Source of the DNA: Mucilaginibacter sp.
GTDB lineage: Bacteria; Bacteroidota; Bacteroidia; Sphingobacteriales; Sphingobacteriaceae
NCBI RefSeq assembly: GCF_028288225.1
Contig: NZ_JAQBOC010000014.1
Location: 62,001-126,000 of the forward strand
DNA: 64,000 nucleotides
Reading direction: 5' to 3'
The notes below the pieces were generated by a model. The model was given only the letters and a program-made list of their open reading frames with translations. It was not told the DNA's origin and made no database searches. Made by a program: the position numbers and the translations under genes. This document shows positions 9,611-21,290 of the stretch, in pieces; positions within the stretch are counted from its first letter, which is position 1; every line of letters begins with the position of its first letter.

Positions 9611-9632
9611 GGTTCGAGTCCCGTCCATTCCG
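9611..9632 (+). other. 3' tRNA fragment: island attachment site (attR-like)
   Basis: The segment reads as the end of a tRNA: TTCGAGT T-loop, CCCGT T-stem strand, CCATTCC acceptor strand and G discriminator. The preceding bases do not pair with CCCGT beyond two G residues, and no D-arm or anticodon arm precedes it, so this is a fragment and not a tRNA gene. Integrative elements that enter the 3' end of a tRNA leave exactly such a duplicate at the far end. The intact tRNA should lie to the left of the window. Confidence 0.65.
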
Positions 9633-9637
9633 CAACA

Positions 9638-9664
9638 AAGCCTCACAAATTGTGAGGCTTTTTA
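9638..9664 (+). terminator. Rho-independent terminator after the tRNA fragment
   Basis: A 10-bp perfect stem, AAGCCTCACA with TGTGAGGCTT, has a 3-base loop and runs into a T-tract. It is probably the original tRNA terminator carried along with the attachment site. Confidence 0.75.
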
Positions 9665-9720
9665 TTTTATGTCGTTTTACGTTTATATAATACAAAGCAA
9701 CCACGAATTCTAACAGTATA

Positions 9721-10557
9721 TCAAGTACGATTGATGTTTTGAAAGAAAGCTTTGGGGGACTGGCCTGAAAAACTCCGAAAGTCTTTGATCAGATGGTTAT
9801 CATCATAATAGCCATGTTCTAAAGCTGTTTGCAACAGCGCTTTGGAAGATAATGAATCCAAACTGCGATAAGCATTCAAAAAGCGTCTAAGCAATAAATA
9901 GTCTTTCGGGGATACACCGATGTGCTTTTTGAAGTTTCTTTCCAACCACTTGTAGTTTAAGCGTACACCAAATGCTTTTGCCAGCTCCTTGACGGTGAGG
10001 CTCCGTCCCTGCTCAATATGATTAATTAGGTCTCCTAATAGATTTGGAAATGCAGTTGCGCATATCCTTTGGGATAAAAAGTTAGTTGCTACTTCAACTT
10101 TATGCTCAATAGAGGCATTGCTGTAAAAGTCATTATTGAAAACGCTAAAATCATCAGTGACAATTTCCACTAGATCAAAAACCGGCTTATGCTTAAAGAC
10201 ATTTTCACTAATATTGAACAACTTAAAAAAAGTAATGGGGTTAAAGCGAATAACAAAAAACTCTTCAGTACTGATGGAGGATTCACAATAGATGTTTTTT
10301 AGAAGACCGCCGCAAACCCATGCATTGCCAATATTTATGATATCACCTTTTAAATTGATCAGCATCTTACTTGCACTGTGCTGCATCAAGGTAATTACGG
10401 GATAACCATCATTAAAAAAGAGTTGTCTTCCATACAAATCCTGAGTTTTAAATAAATAAAACCCTTCAACGAAATCTCTTAAGCTTTCCGGTGGGCTTAT
10501 CCTGGTAATAAGCGCATCATTAGGAGTGCAGATATGTCTAAAAAAATTGATAGGCAT
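9721..10557 (-). CDS. AraC-family transcriptional regulator
   Basis: 278 residues. The C-terminal ~95 residues are an AraC-type double helix-turn-helix: [39 protein letters not shown] then ALEHGYYDDNHLIKDFRSFSGQSPKAF. The N-terminal ~170 residues resemble the sensing domain of small Bacteroidota AraC proteins. The gene is divergent from the methionine aminopeptidase gene (94-base gap). It is the first host gene after the island. Ligand and targets cannot be told from the sequence. Confidence 0.85.
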   Translation of the reverse strand: MPINFFRHICTPNDALITRISPPESLRDFVEGFYLFKTQDLYGRQLFFNDGYPVITLMQHSASKMLINLKGDIINIGNAWVCGGLLKNIYCESSISTEEFFVIRFNPITFFKLFNISENVFKHKPVFDLVEIVTDDFSVFNNDFYSNASIEHKVEVATNFLSQRICATAFPNLLGDLINHIEQGRSLTVKELAKAFGVRLNYKWLERNFKKHIGVSPKDYLLLRRFLNAYRSLDSLSSKALLQTALEHGYYDDNHLIKDFRSFSGQSPKAFFQNINRT

Positions 10558-10651
10558 AATGCGAAGATACCAATTTGTTGATTAGCCAACAGATGTCTAA
10601 TTTATACTGTCAGGGATAGCTCAATGGCGATATTTTTGAAGCAAAATAAAC

Positions 10652-11416
10652 ATGACGATAAATAACGAAAAAGAACTTCAGGGAATGCGGGCCATTAGCG
10701 AAGCTGTAGCTGTGACCTTAAAGGAAATGCGGGCATATACCCGGCCGGGAATGAGTACAAAACAATTAGATAATTATGGAGGCCAGGTATTGAGTACTTT
10801 CGGTGCGCGGTCTGCTCCGCAGCTTACGTACAATTTTCCGGGATTTACTTGCATTAGCTTAAATAATGAGGTGTGTCACGGAATTCCCTCAAATGATCGG
10901 ATCATACAGGATGGCGATGTTATAAACATTGATGTTTCTGCCGAACTGGACGGTTATTGGTCAGATAACGGCGGTTCTTTTATAGTTGGACAAGATCGCC
11001 ATGAAAAAAAGCACCTGGTAGATACCTCGCGGGATGTCCTTAAAAAGGCAATCAATAGCATTAAAGGCGGTGTAAAAATCAATGAAGTTGGCGGACTGAT
11101 TGAAAAAGAAGTCAAGAATGCTGGTTACAAAGTGATAAAAAACTTAGGTGGACATGGCATTGGAAGGGGACTCCATGAACAACCGGACACTATTTTGAAT
11201 TACAAAGACAGGATTGATGAAAGACGGTTCAGAAAAAACAGTGTTGTGGCAATTGAAACATTCATCAGCACAGCCTCAACCTGGGCTGTGGAGTTAAGTG
11301 ACGGATTTACGCTTGTGGGGGACAAAGGCGGGTTTTCAGTACAACACGAGCATACCATTGTTGTAACAGATGGCTTGCCGATTATCCTGACCGAAGCCAA
11401 TGGAATTTGGGATTAA
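10652..11416 (+). CDS. map: Methionine aminopeptidase, type I
   Basis: 254 residues, the normal length for bacterial type I enzymes. The five metal ligands are all visible: D94 (INIDVS), D105 (WSDNG), H168 (GGHGIGRGLHE), E202 (AIETF) and E233 (QHEHT). It removes the initiator methionine from new proteins in the cytosol. The second acidic motif reads IETF where IEPM/IEPF is usual, a common variant in extra copies. The gene stands alone next to an AraC regulator, away from the ribosomal cluster where the housekeeping map usually sits, so it is probably an accessory paralogue. Confidence 0.9.
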   Translation: MTINNEKELQGMRAISEAVAVTLKEMRAYTRPGMSTKQLDNYGGQVLSTFGARSAPQLTYNFPGFTCISLNNEVCHGIPSNDRIIQDGDVINIDVSAELDGYWSDNGGSFIVGQDRHEKKHLVDTSRDVLKKAINSIKGGVKINEVGGLIEKEVKNAGYKVIKNLGGHGIGRGLHEQPDTILNYKDRIDERRFRKNSVVAIETFISTASTWAVELSDGFTLVGDKGGFSVQHEHTIVVTDGLPIILTEANGIWD

Positions 11417-12100
11417 ATGATAAATGCCAAAGATTAATTAACAATACCCATTCGGCAAACAGAAAGAAAGCGCCCAATATGGGATACCTGGTTTAAGCGC
11501 ATACCACAATAATGGCCAATCAACAATTAGTCCGGGAGGTGTCTGGCCTAAGAGATGCTCCATGCCAATGTTCTATGTTCGGGGAACATCGGATTAACGT
11601 CAACTTTATGAATTAATTAAATAGGTTTCCCTCTTTCCTGATAGTAACCTGATCCATCTGTCACCAAAAGTATCTATCCGCCGGGTTGGTAGTGCCACCC
11701 GGTAACTACAAGGAAAGTCCCGGTTGCTGATTGATCGGCTAAGTACACATTGTGGCAAACGTGACGGATGGCTCGTTGGGAGACGTTTTAGGACGCTTTA
11801 AATCGTATACTTCCAAAAGCTATTTGAACTGATCGCCAATAATGCAAATGAAAGCAGGCGGAAGCCGAGCAGTGTAGCCCATTCGTTGAACGCGATCGGG
11901 CTAACGTGTTCGATCCTAAGAAGGACTTTCCCGCCGCTACGCAGGCAGGCTCGATCTGACCTCTATCCGGTCGAATCGACCATTTCCGAAGGTGCTTGGA
12001 CGTTTGACATGCTGAAAACAAGATTGACTGCGTCCTGTTATGTCAAAGCGGATGTTTTTAGATAGTTCAATGATAAGTATTAACTCTAAAAATTAAAAAA
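11417..12100. other. Gene-free stretch of 684 bases
   Basis: No convincing coding frame on either strand. One GC-rich hairpin (CCGGG...CCCGG, 11681-11702) is seen. Base composition rises toward the foreign gene to the right. The only longer frame, 11788-12021 minus, has no protein-like composition. It may be eroded DNA left by insertion of the next gene. Confidence 0.5.
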
Positions 12101-12178
12101 ATGAAAACAGTAGTGTACGGTAACATCACTTCATTAAGCGGGTGTTTGCTGATCAACAAAAAAGGAGGTGTGTTATGA
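12101..12178 (+). CDS. 25-residue upstream ORF coupled to the oxidoreductase
   Basis: ATG at 12101 follows the A-rich stretch AATTAAAAAA, a typical Bacteroidota start context. The 25 codons end in TGA at 12176-12178, which overlaps the ATG of the next gene at 12175 (ATGA). Such overlap couples translation. The peptide is not recognised. It may be a native start that gives a captured foreign gene access to host ribosomes. Confidence 0.4.
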   Translation: MKTVVYGNITSLSGCLLINKKGGVL

Positions 12179-13092
12179 AGGCGATCGTTGTAACAGACCA
12201 GGCTGCAGGAACAGCCGGGATGAAACTGGTGGAGTTGCCCGAGCCGCAGGCGGCCATAAACGACGTTATCGTTCAGGTTTACGCGTCGAGTATCACCGGG
12301 GACGAGCTGTCGTGGCCGTCGACCTGGACCGATCGCGCCGACCGTGACCGGACGCCGTCGATCCCAGGCCACGAACTGGCCGGAGTGGTCACCGCACTCG
12401 GCTATGGCACAACTGGGCTGTCGGTGGGACAGCGGGTATTCGGCCTTACAGATTGGTATCGCAACGGCACCCTGGCGGAGTATGTAGCCATTGAGGCGCG
12501 CAACCTTGCGCCGCTGCCGGGCGACGTTGACTTCACGGAGGGCTCTGCTCTCGTGATGCCAGGCTTGACCGCGTGGCAAGGACTGTTTGACCACGGCCAC
12601 CTTCGGGCGGGGCAGCGCGTCCTCGTGCATGGTGCGGCTGGCATAGTCGGTTCGATGGCGGTCCAGCTCGCACGTGAGGCCGGCGCGTACGTCATCGGCA
12701 CCGGGCGCGGTGCTGCTCGTCAGGCGGCGCTCGACTTCGGCGCACAAGAGTTCATTGACCTGGATAACGACGCCTTAGAAGATGTCGGCGAGGTCGATCT
12801 GGTTTTCGATGTCCTCGGCGGCGACATCGCGAAGCGGTCTGCGGGCCTGATTCGTGCAGGAGGAACGCTGGTGACCGTCACCGGCGCGATCGAGGCGCGG
12901 CCCGCTGATGGTCTGATTATTGACTTTGTCGTTGAATCAGATCGTGCCCAGTTGGGTGAGATCGTCCAGAGGTTCCGGGAGGGACGTCTGAGGACGAACA
13001 TCGGCAATATCGTTACGCTCGACGACGCGGTTGCGGCATACAACTCGACCGTTCGGGTCAAGGGCAAGACGATTATCCGGGTTCGCCCGTAA
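12175..13092 (+). CDS. NADP-dependent zinc-less alcohol dehydrogenase/quinone oxidoreductase
   Basis: 305 residues from ATG 12175, chosen because a perfect AAAGGAGGTG ribosome site ends 4 bases upstream. It is a medium-chain reductase: GroES-like domain (SITGDELSWP, then IPGHELAGVV) and a Rossmann fold with the nucleotide loop VHGAAGIVGSMAVQLA. The structural-zinc cysteines are absent, as in quinone oxidoreductases. The gene is strikingly GC-rich with GCC/GCG/CGC-type codons, unlike everything around it, and the strong Shine-Dalgarno is unusual for Bacteroidota. It was most likely acquired from a high-GC bacterium. Substrate unknown. Confidence 0.85.
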   Translation: MKAIVVTDQAAGTAGMKLVELPEPQAAINDVIVQVYASSITGDELSWPSTWTDRADRDRTPSIPGHELAGVVTALGYGTTGLSVGQRVFGLTDWYRNGTLAEYVAIEARNLAPLPGDVDFTEGSALVMPGLTAWQGLFDHGHLRAGQRVLVHGAAGIVGSMAVQLAREAGAYVIGTGRGAARQAALDFGAQEFIDLDNDALEDVGEVDLVFDVLGGDIAKRSAGLIRAGGTLVTVTGAIEARPADGLIIDFVVESDRAQLGEIVQRFREGRLRTNIGNIVTLDDAVAAYNSTVRVKGKTIIRVRP

Positions 13093-16180
<3,088 letters not shown>

Positions 16181-16183
<3 letters not shown>

Positions 16184-16269
16184 CACGGTCTTCTATCCTG
16201 TCCGCTGTTTTTTGTTAGTGAAGCAAAAAGAAGTGGACGTGGGAGGGAAGACCGTGTTAGCAAACAAGA
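16181..16269. repeat. Perfect 13-bp inverted repeat starting at the rph stop codon
   Basis: TAACACGGTCTTC (16181-16193) and GAAGACCGTGTTA (16257-16269) are exact inverted copies with a 63-base interior; the first includes the rph stop codon. It may form a long hairpin at the 3' end of rph or be a MITE-like remnant. No T-tract follows. Confidence 0.6.
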
Positions 16270-16472
16270 CAACGAGTACATTGACCTTAAAAATTTGGCG
16301 GATCTCCTCTAAACTCAGTTCTTCTGCCGAGCCACCTATAATCTCAGGCCCTTGATAGTCATTGAAATGCGATAAAGCAAATTTCAATGACTTTTAGGGG
16401 CAATCCGGGCGCAGGAATAAGAAATAGCTTAAATCTGACGATGCGGTAAATTGATCAGCGTAGCTCCCAGGC

Positions 16473-17354
16473 TCATTGTTTTGAGATTACAGGAGTTACA
16501 CCTTTAGGACCGTACCAATCTATGGTCGCCACATAATTAGGTAGCCGGGCATTCCTTGACCGCGCATCTACAAGCATTTTATCACCCGATGGCAGCAATA
16601 CGCCAAAATAAGGGGTGATCCTGCCTTGCCTGTAGTCGGTGAGGGACTGATGATCCAGATCCCAGCTGTAATCGTCATTATAACCATACATGAATACCCT
16701 GGCGCCTTGTTGCAAATAAACAATCTCAAGCACCCCGATATTGGTACCCGTTTGTTGTTGTATGAAAAGTCCGTTTTTGGTATAAGATGTCACCCCGTTA
16801 GTTGCAAAAATAATACTGCTCAGGTCGGGATACCAATAGCCATTAACTGGTCCCGCATTAACATAGGGGCCGCTCCAAGTCGTTCCCTTCACGGAAACCC
16901 CTGTTGACGGAAATAAGGCTAACTTATACGTGTGCGAACCAGGCGATATGTTATTAGGGTCGTTAGGTGCCATAACCAGGTCTTTTCGGTTGGCAATTGA
17001 TATTATTTGATCTCCTCCGATGTCAGGAAAATTTACGCTGATGTGCGTACTTCCATCTGCAACGCTGTCGATCTTACTGATCGTACCTTTGATACTATCC
17101 GCTGCTGTGAAATATATTCCATCGGTGGTTAACATAAAAAGGGAATATATGGTAATGCTGTTATCCGCATTAAATTTCATGGAGCTAGGCTGTGGATATT
17201 GAGCGCGACGACCATCATCAGTACCTGTCCATTCAGTATTTTTCAAAAAATCACTATAAGTTTTTTTTACTGGCGTTGGTGCCGGTGTATTACCACTTTT
17301 TTTGCAGCCGGCAACACCAATCATAAAACAGATCATCAGCATGACTTTTTTCAT
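16473..17354 (-). CDS. Secreted lipoprotein of unknown function
   Basis: 293 residues from ATG 17354 (an in-frame TTG three codons earlier is ignored). The lipoprotein signal is clear: MKKVMLMICFMIGVAGC, with C as the lipidated residue, then a Pro/Thr linker. The rest is beta-rich, with two similar-looking halves that each contain a WTGTDDG/WSGPYV-type strand, which suggests a duplicated lipocalin-like fold. It lies 202 bases from a divergent AraC-type regulator, which may control it. I do not recognise the family. Confidence 0.75.
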   Translation of the reverse strand: MKKVMLMICFMIGVAGCKKSGNTPAPTPVKKTYSDFLKNTEWTGTDDGRRAQYPQPSSMKFNADNSITIYSLFMLTTDGIYFTAADSIKGTISKIDSVADGSTHISVNFPDIGGDQIISIANRKDLVMAPNDPNNISPGSHTYKLALFPSTGVSVKGTTWSGPYVNAGPVNGYWYPDLSSIIFATNGVTSYTKNGLFIQQQTGTNIGVLEIVYLQQGARVFMYGYNDDYSWDLDHQSLTDYRQGRITPYFGVLLPSGDKMLVDARSRNARLPNYVATIDWYGPKGVTPVISKQ

Positions 17355-17556
17355 ATTTTTCAATTTATTAGAAGATTATATATCAAACTAAGCAAAGAGA
17401 ACCAACCCGGCGAATAGCCGATATACAATGTAAATACGTGCAGATCTCAATGGGTTTTCACTTGCCACGCAAATCTATACTCCTTATTTTTTTTAGGATT
17501 GTAAAAAAGCGCAAATTTTGGTACTTTTCCGCATAAGGTGATTAACGGCAATTTTT

Positions 17557-18378
17557 ATGGCTGCTCAAAGATTTTACCCGCACATAGCCCTTCGTGAATT
17601 TGTTTCAGGATACATCCTTAATGATTATCACAGGGATGTCTTGGTGGATAATGACACTTGTATATATCCGGCAGGTTCGGCAATGTTGTGCTTCAGCTTA
17701 GATCGTCCGTTTTTATTTAAGGAGATATGTTCGGGCCGTATAATTAAATTTACCAGGTTCAACTTCATTCCTCAGTTTAAACAAGCCCGGTTTTATCAGG
17801 TTATTGACTCCCCCAGTAAAGTACTGCATATTGTATTTAAGCCTTACGGCGCATACCGGCTATTGGGCATTCCGCAAAATTGTTCGTTTGACGAACATGG
17901 GACTGCTTTATCGGATATGTTGACGAATCAGGTCACCCCTTTGTTAAACCGGATAGAAGATGCCGCTGATGATAGTGATCTGATCATCCAGTTTGTGAAT
18001 GAATGGCTGGAAGCTAAACTTGTTAAGCATAGCAGTATTGATGTTAGTCGTATTCGTCATGTATGTACATTGATCGAAGCCAATTTTGGTAACTTACCTA
18101 TTGGACGGTTAGCACAATATGCGGGGTTTTCAAAAAGGGCGTTGGAATACCGGTTTCAGGAGCAGGTTGGACTATCGCCTAAATTATTCAGCCGCATCTC
18201 CCGGTTCAATTCATTGCTTGGATTGATCAAAAGTGAGCAGGTTACCAACTGGCAGGAACTGGTTTTTAAATATAATTATTTTGATCAGGCTCATTTTATT
18301 AAGGAGTTCAAGTACTTTTCAGGAAATTCCCCAACCCAATTATCATCAATTCACCCTATTTTGACGACGAATTATTGA
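17557..18378 (+). CDS. AraC-family transcriptional regulator
   Basis: 273 residues. N-terminal ~150 residues are the cupin-like sensor seen in small Bacteroidota AraC proteins (FVSGYILNDYHRD, IYPAGSAMLCFSLD). The C-terminal double helix-turn-helix reads LPIGRLAQYAGFSKRALEYRFQEQVGLSPKLFSRISRF then YNYFDQAHFIKEFKYFSGNSPTQ. It is divergent from the lipoprotein gene and followed by a terminator at 18543. Signal unknown. Confidence 0.87.
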   Translation: MAAQRFYPHIALREFVSGYILNDYHRDVLVDNDTCIYPAGSAMLCFSLDRPFLFKEICSGRIIKFTRFNFIPQFKQARFYQVIDSPSKVLHIVFKPYGAYRLLGIPQNCSFDEHGTALSDMLTNQVTPLLNRIEDAADDSDLIIQFVNEWLEAKLVKHSSIDVSRIRHVCTLIEANFGNLPIGRLAQYAGFSKRALEYRFQEQVGLSPKLFSRISRFNSLLGLIKSEQVTNWQELVFKYNYFDQAHFIKEFKYFSGNSPTQLSSIHPILTTNY

Positions 18379-18542
18379 TGTTAAGATGTTAGAATAAAGT
18401 ATAGCTCTTTGTTGCAGGTAAAAATGAATTGTATCCTGTGCCACAAAACCAGATCGATATAATCCACGGAAATATAAAACAAAACCCTGGTTATTAATTA
18501 ATCTTGCATACCGACGAATAATGTATGCATGATAGTAAAATT

Positions 18543-18578
18543 AAAAGCCCGATAAATGTACTGTCTTATCGGGCTTTT
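18543..18578 (+). terminator. Bidirectional rho-independent terminator
   Basis: AAAAGCCCGATAA (18543-18555) pairs perfectly with TTATCGGGCTTTT (18566-18578), 13 bp with a 10-base loop. T-tracts on both strands serve the AraC gene and the convergent haloperoxidase gene. Confidence 0.85.
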
Positions 18579-18622
18579 ATTATATAGTTTAACATGCGAA
18601 ATACGCATGTCTGGCGGGTACG

Positions 18623-20077
18623 CTAATGCAATTTCAATATTTCTAAAATATTGGTGGTTACTTTTCTTCCTTGTATTAACGCTGTATCAATAGAAGGCTG
18701 ATAATGTATACCTGCATAAAATCTGGAATTTCCTGCATCTTCTCCAATCGCTTTGAACGAAATAAATGTTCTTGGAGCAAAACCCATATAATCATAGGTA
18801 TGATCTGTAAAGTTGCCAATGTTACCAAAGATTGCAGTAAGCGCATCAGCTGTTGCTGACGATATAACAGCATGAGCTGAAGAATATTCAGGATGTGCCG
18901 GAGTACTAAGTGTTGAATTCCAGGTTGTAAAGCCCATTACATTACGTATATAGGTTATGGGACGTACCTGGTTATAATGATATTTAGTTTGCCAGCAACT
19001 AATGGATGCATCATTTAAACAAACACCAGTTACAGCATATGCAAGGGCTGCTTTTGCAATCGAGGCATGGGTCTGTTGTAATACTTGTTTTAAAATACTT
19101 AGCCAATGGCCGGGCGAGGTAACGCCTGGAATATCTCTCCAGAATAGTGCCATGCTTATTTGTTCCGGTGTAAGATTTTGTGAAGCATCATAAAGTTGTT
19201 TTACCATATGGAAAAAGGGTGAGGATGGTTCTTCTGAATAAGGAATAGGCGCACCCGGTTGTGTATTAATAATACTGCCTGCAACAGCTGTCCTGTTGTT
19301 GCCCCAATAGGGTGTGATGGCTTTTGCAAATGCAGGCGGTGTTGACACCCATAACCCAAAGCCAATTGGCGGAGTATAAGCATTGTTTGCATTTTTATAT
19401 CCATCTGTTTCTGACCAATTAAAAACGACGTCTGCAATAGATTTTCCAAATGAATTTGACCGGGTTATAACTTCAGCATTACTAATGGACCGGAATGAGT
19501 TGTTCAAAGCGGTCTCCAAAGAATCAATGGAAGCTTTATCAGCAGTGTTGGCTGTGGTAAATATGTCCCTGTTCATAGTGGCCAAAGCGGTATTAACACT
19601 GGCAGGCCAATAATAAGATTTAGATTTATCCGTTACGGGCAATCCTGTTAATCCATTCCATTTTCCACTTAAAGCTTCACTTTCGGGAAGGCCGGGTGTC
19701 AATGCTTCAAGGGCTGCTATGCCAGAATAAGCATAATACCTGGAAAAAGCAACATTTGGTATTCCGGTAGCATCACGCATTAAACGTAATTGCATTACTA
19801 TCCATTTTCTTATTATTTCAGAAGGATACGTTTGTGCATTTTTTAGATCAGATGAAGAAGATGAAAATGAGGATGGAAATGAAGATGAGGATGAAGTTGG
19901 AGAAGTATTAAGACCTTCTTTTTTACAGGACATAAAACTTGTCAGCAGGGCAAAATAAAACAGCGTAAAAAAAATCCCTCTCCGGTTAACTATAAAACAT
20001 AAATGATGTTTTACAGTAAAGTTTTTTCCTTCAGTCAAAACTTGCCGGGAATCATTTGGCATCGTTAATGTTTTCAT
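18623..20077 (-). CDS. Vanadium-dependent haloperoxidase/PAP2-like lipoprotein
   Basis: 484 residues. The three vanadate/phosphate-binding motifs of the haloperoxidase/PAP2 superfamily are seen in order: KYHYNQVRPITY, PEYSSAHAV (with SAH where SGH is usual) and SRFYAGIHYQPSID. A lipobox-like TSFMSC ends an N-terminal hydrophobic stretch at ~residue 51, so the protein is probably exported and anchored. Residues ~62-76 are a Ser-rich linker. N-terminal extension before the hydrophobic part is long; a downstream start is possible. Members oxidise halides or act as acid phosphatases; which applies is not visible. A copy of a conserved upstream module (20103-20225) covers its promoter region. Confidence 0.8.
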   Translation of the reverse strand: MKTLTMPNDSRQVLTEGKNFTVKHHLCFIVNRRGIFFTLFYFALLTSFMSCKKEGLNTSPTSSSSSFPSSFSSSSSDLKNAQTYPSEIIRKWIVMQLRLMRDATGIPNVAFSRYYAYSGIAALEALTPGLPESEALSGKWNGLTGLPVTDKSKSYYWPASVNTALATMNRDIFTTANTADKASIDSLETALNNSFRSISNAEVITRSNSFGKSIADVVFNWSETDGYKNANNAYTPPIGFGLWVSTPPAFAKAITPYWGNNRTAVAGSIINTQPGAPIPYSEEPSSPFFHMVKQLYDASQNLTPEQISMALFWRDIPGVTSPGHWLSILKQVLQQTHASIAKAALAYAVTGVCLNDASISCWQTKYHYNQVRPITYIRNVMGFTTWNSTLSTPAHPEYSSAHAVISSATADALTAIFGNIGNFTDHTYDYMGFAPRTFISFKAIGEDAGNSRFYAGIHYQPSIDTALIQGRKVTTNILEILKLH

Positions 20078-20102
20078 TTTGAGTGTTTTTAGGTTTATTT
20101 AT

Positions 20103-20225
20103 TTACATAAAGGTCAAATATGTATAATGACAAATCAACTGCATAAATGTGCAGGATATGGGATAGGAATGAGCTATAATAGTCGGCTACCTACATAGAT
20201 ATGTGCCTATGCCTAAGTATTAATG
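20103..20225 (-). promoter_or_regulatory. Upstream module, copy A (haloperoxidase gene)
   Basis: Core palindrome CTGCATAAATGTGCAG at 20139-20154, followed on the plus strand after 48 bp by CTACCTACATAGATATGTGCC (20187). Read toward the gene, a CATATTTG (near -7 consensus) lies at 20115-20122, so the palindrome covers the expected -33 region. Copies B and C follow at 20901 and 21138. Confidence 0.55.
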
Positions 20226-20362
20226 TTCATTGCATTTTCCTAAACGAAAGGAGAACATTTGCTTAAGTTCGTTGCCGCCTTAGAGTTTTGTTTTAACTAG
20301 AGAATATTCTATTTTTTTGATCCTTTTAGAAGATGTGTACAGAAGTATTTAAAATGATACCC

Positions 20363-20851
20363 TCATATTTTTTTAATTTTCTTTATAACATCCATATCCC
20401 CATCCTCAACTCTTAACACTACGAAGTGATTAGCATCTTCAAGATTAACAATCCAGAAAGTTCGTCCTTCAAAATTTATTTTGATAGTTGAGTTAATTCC
20501 ATAATCGAAATATGTACTTTTCACAATAGTTCTCAAATCGGCAGGCATCTCCTTTTCTTTTCCATAAACAATAAGATACAATAACCGGCCACCCCTTGTA
20601 AACTCCGCTTTGTTTTTTTGGTTATCCAGAATAAAATTGACAATAAAATTTTTATTAGCCTCAATCCATTCAGGTGCAACAGCGCCTTTAAATAATTCTT
20701 CGAATGAATCTGAAACCTTTTTTGTTATTACCGTTTTACTCGATGTGCCAGAAATAGCAACCTCTTTCAGTTGAATTTGAGCAGATGCACTTTTTGTTCC
20801 TGCTGTGAATATCAATCCACATAGAAGGATGGCAATGATTAACTTTTTCAT
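20363..20851 (-). CDS. Small secreted protein, unknown function
   Basis: 162 residues from ATG 20851, chosen because the signal peptide MKKLIIAILLCGLIFTAGTK...ASAQ begins there. The mature part has ~140 residues with alternating strands, ending in FEGRTFWIVNLEDANHFVVLRVEDG. I do not recognise the family; it is reminiscent of small periplasmic beta-rich proteins. Copy B of the shared upstream module lies 50-170 bases before the start, which links it to the haloperoxidase gene and the sensor kinase. Confidence 0.7.
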   Translation of the reverse strand: MKKLIIAILLCGLIFTAGTKSASAQIQLKEVAISGTSSKTVITKKVSDSFEELFKGAVAPEWIEANKNFIVNFILDNQKNKAEFTRGGRLLYLIVYGKEKEMPADLRTIVKSTYFDYGINSTIKINFEGRTFWIVNLEDANHFVVLRVEDGDMDVIKKIKKI

Positions 20852-20900
20852 GATTTTTAATTTAATTGTTAAAGAAAAAAGCTTCATGTTCTATTATTTA

Positions 20901-21023
20901 TTACGTAAAGTTCGAATATGGATAATAGCAAATCAACAGCATAAATGTGCAGATTACGGGATGGGAATACACTATATATAGCCTGCTACCTGCATATACG
21001 TGCCGATACTCAAAGTGTTAATT
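20901..21023 (-). promoter_or_regulatory. Upstream module, copy B (small secreted protein gene)
   Basis: Core CAGCATAAATGTGCAG at 20937-20952 and CTACCTGCATATACGTGCC from 20986, 49 bp later. Flanks also match copy A (TTACGTAAAG, GCAAATCAAC, AAGTGTTAAT). The orientation relative to the minus-strand gene is the same as in copy A. Confidence 0.55.
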
Positions 21024-21137
21024 ATCAAAAGGTTTTTAGTTAGGCAATGTTCAGCCTAGCAAGTAGCGAAGAAAAGTAAACTTGTTTTTGATTTTTCTTT
21101 AACTTTAAATTTATTTGAGTTTAAATTTTTCCTATAG

Positions 21138-21240
21138 AGGCCAATTAAGTATAAGCGGGAGTCAACTGCATAAATATGCAGGGTAAAGTACGATTATTCC
21201 ATTATTACGCCTTTTAACTACCTGTTTATGTAAGTATATC
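21138..21240. promoter_or_regulatory. Upstream module, copy C (before the sensor kinase)
   Basis: Core CTGCATAAATATGCAG at 21166-21181, a better palindrome than copies A and B, and CTACCTGTTTATG from 21218, 52 bp later. It lies 110 bases before the kinase ATG. It has the same absolute orientation as A and B, hence the opposite one relative to the kinase gene. It may bind the response regulator encoded downstream; that is inference. The whole gap 20852-21290 holds no gene. Confidence 0.5.
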
Positions 21241-21290
21241 TATAGTTAATTATGTGAAAATTTCTTAACTTGCTTTATCAATTAAAATCA

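Noticed and set aside
11788..12021. 77-codon minus-strand frame
   Set aside because: Composition is not protein-like (Cys/His/Ser/Arg mix) and no start context is visible.
16193..16387. 64-codon minus-strand frame with a protein-like first half
   Set aside because: Its second half runs into the inverted repeat at the rph stop; no homologue is recognised, so it is at most a gene remnant.
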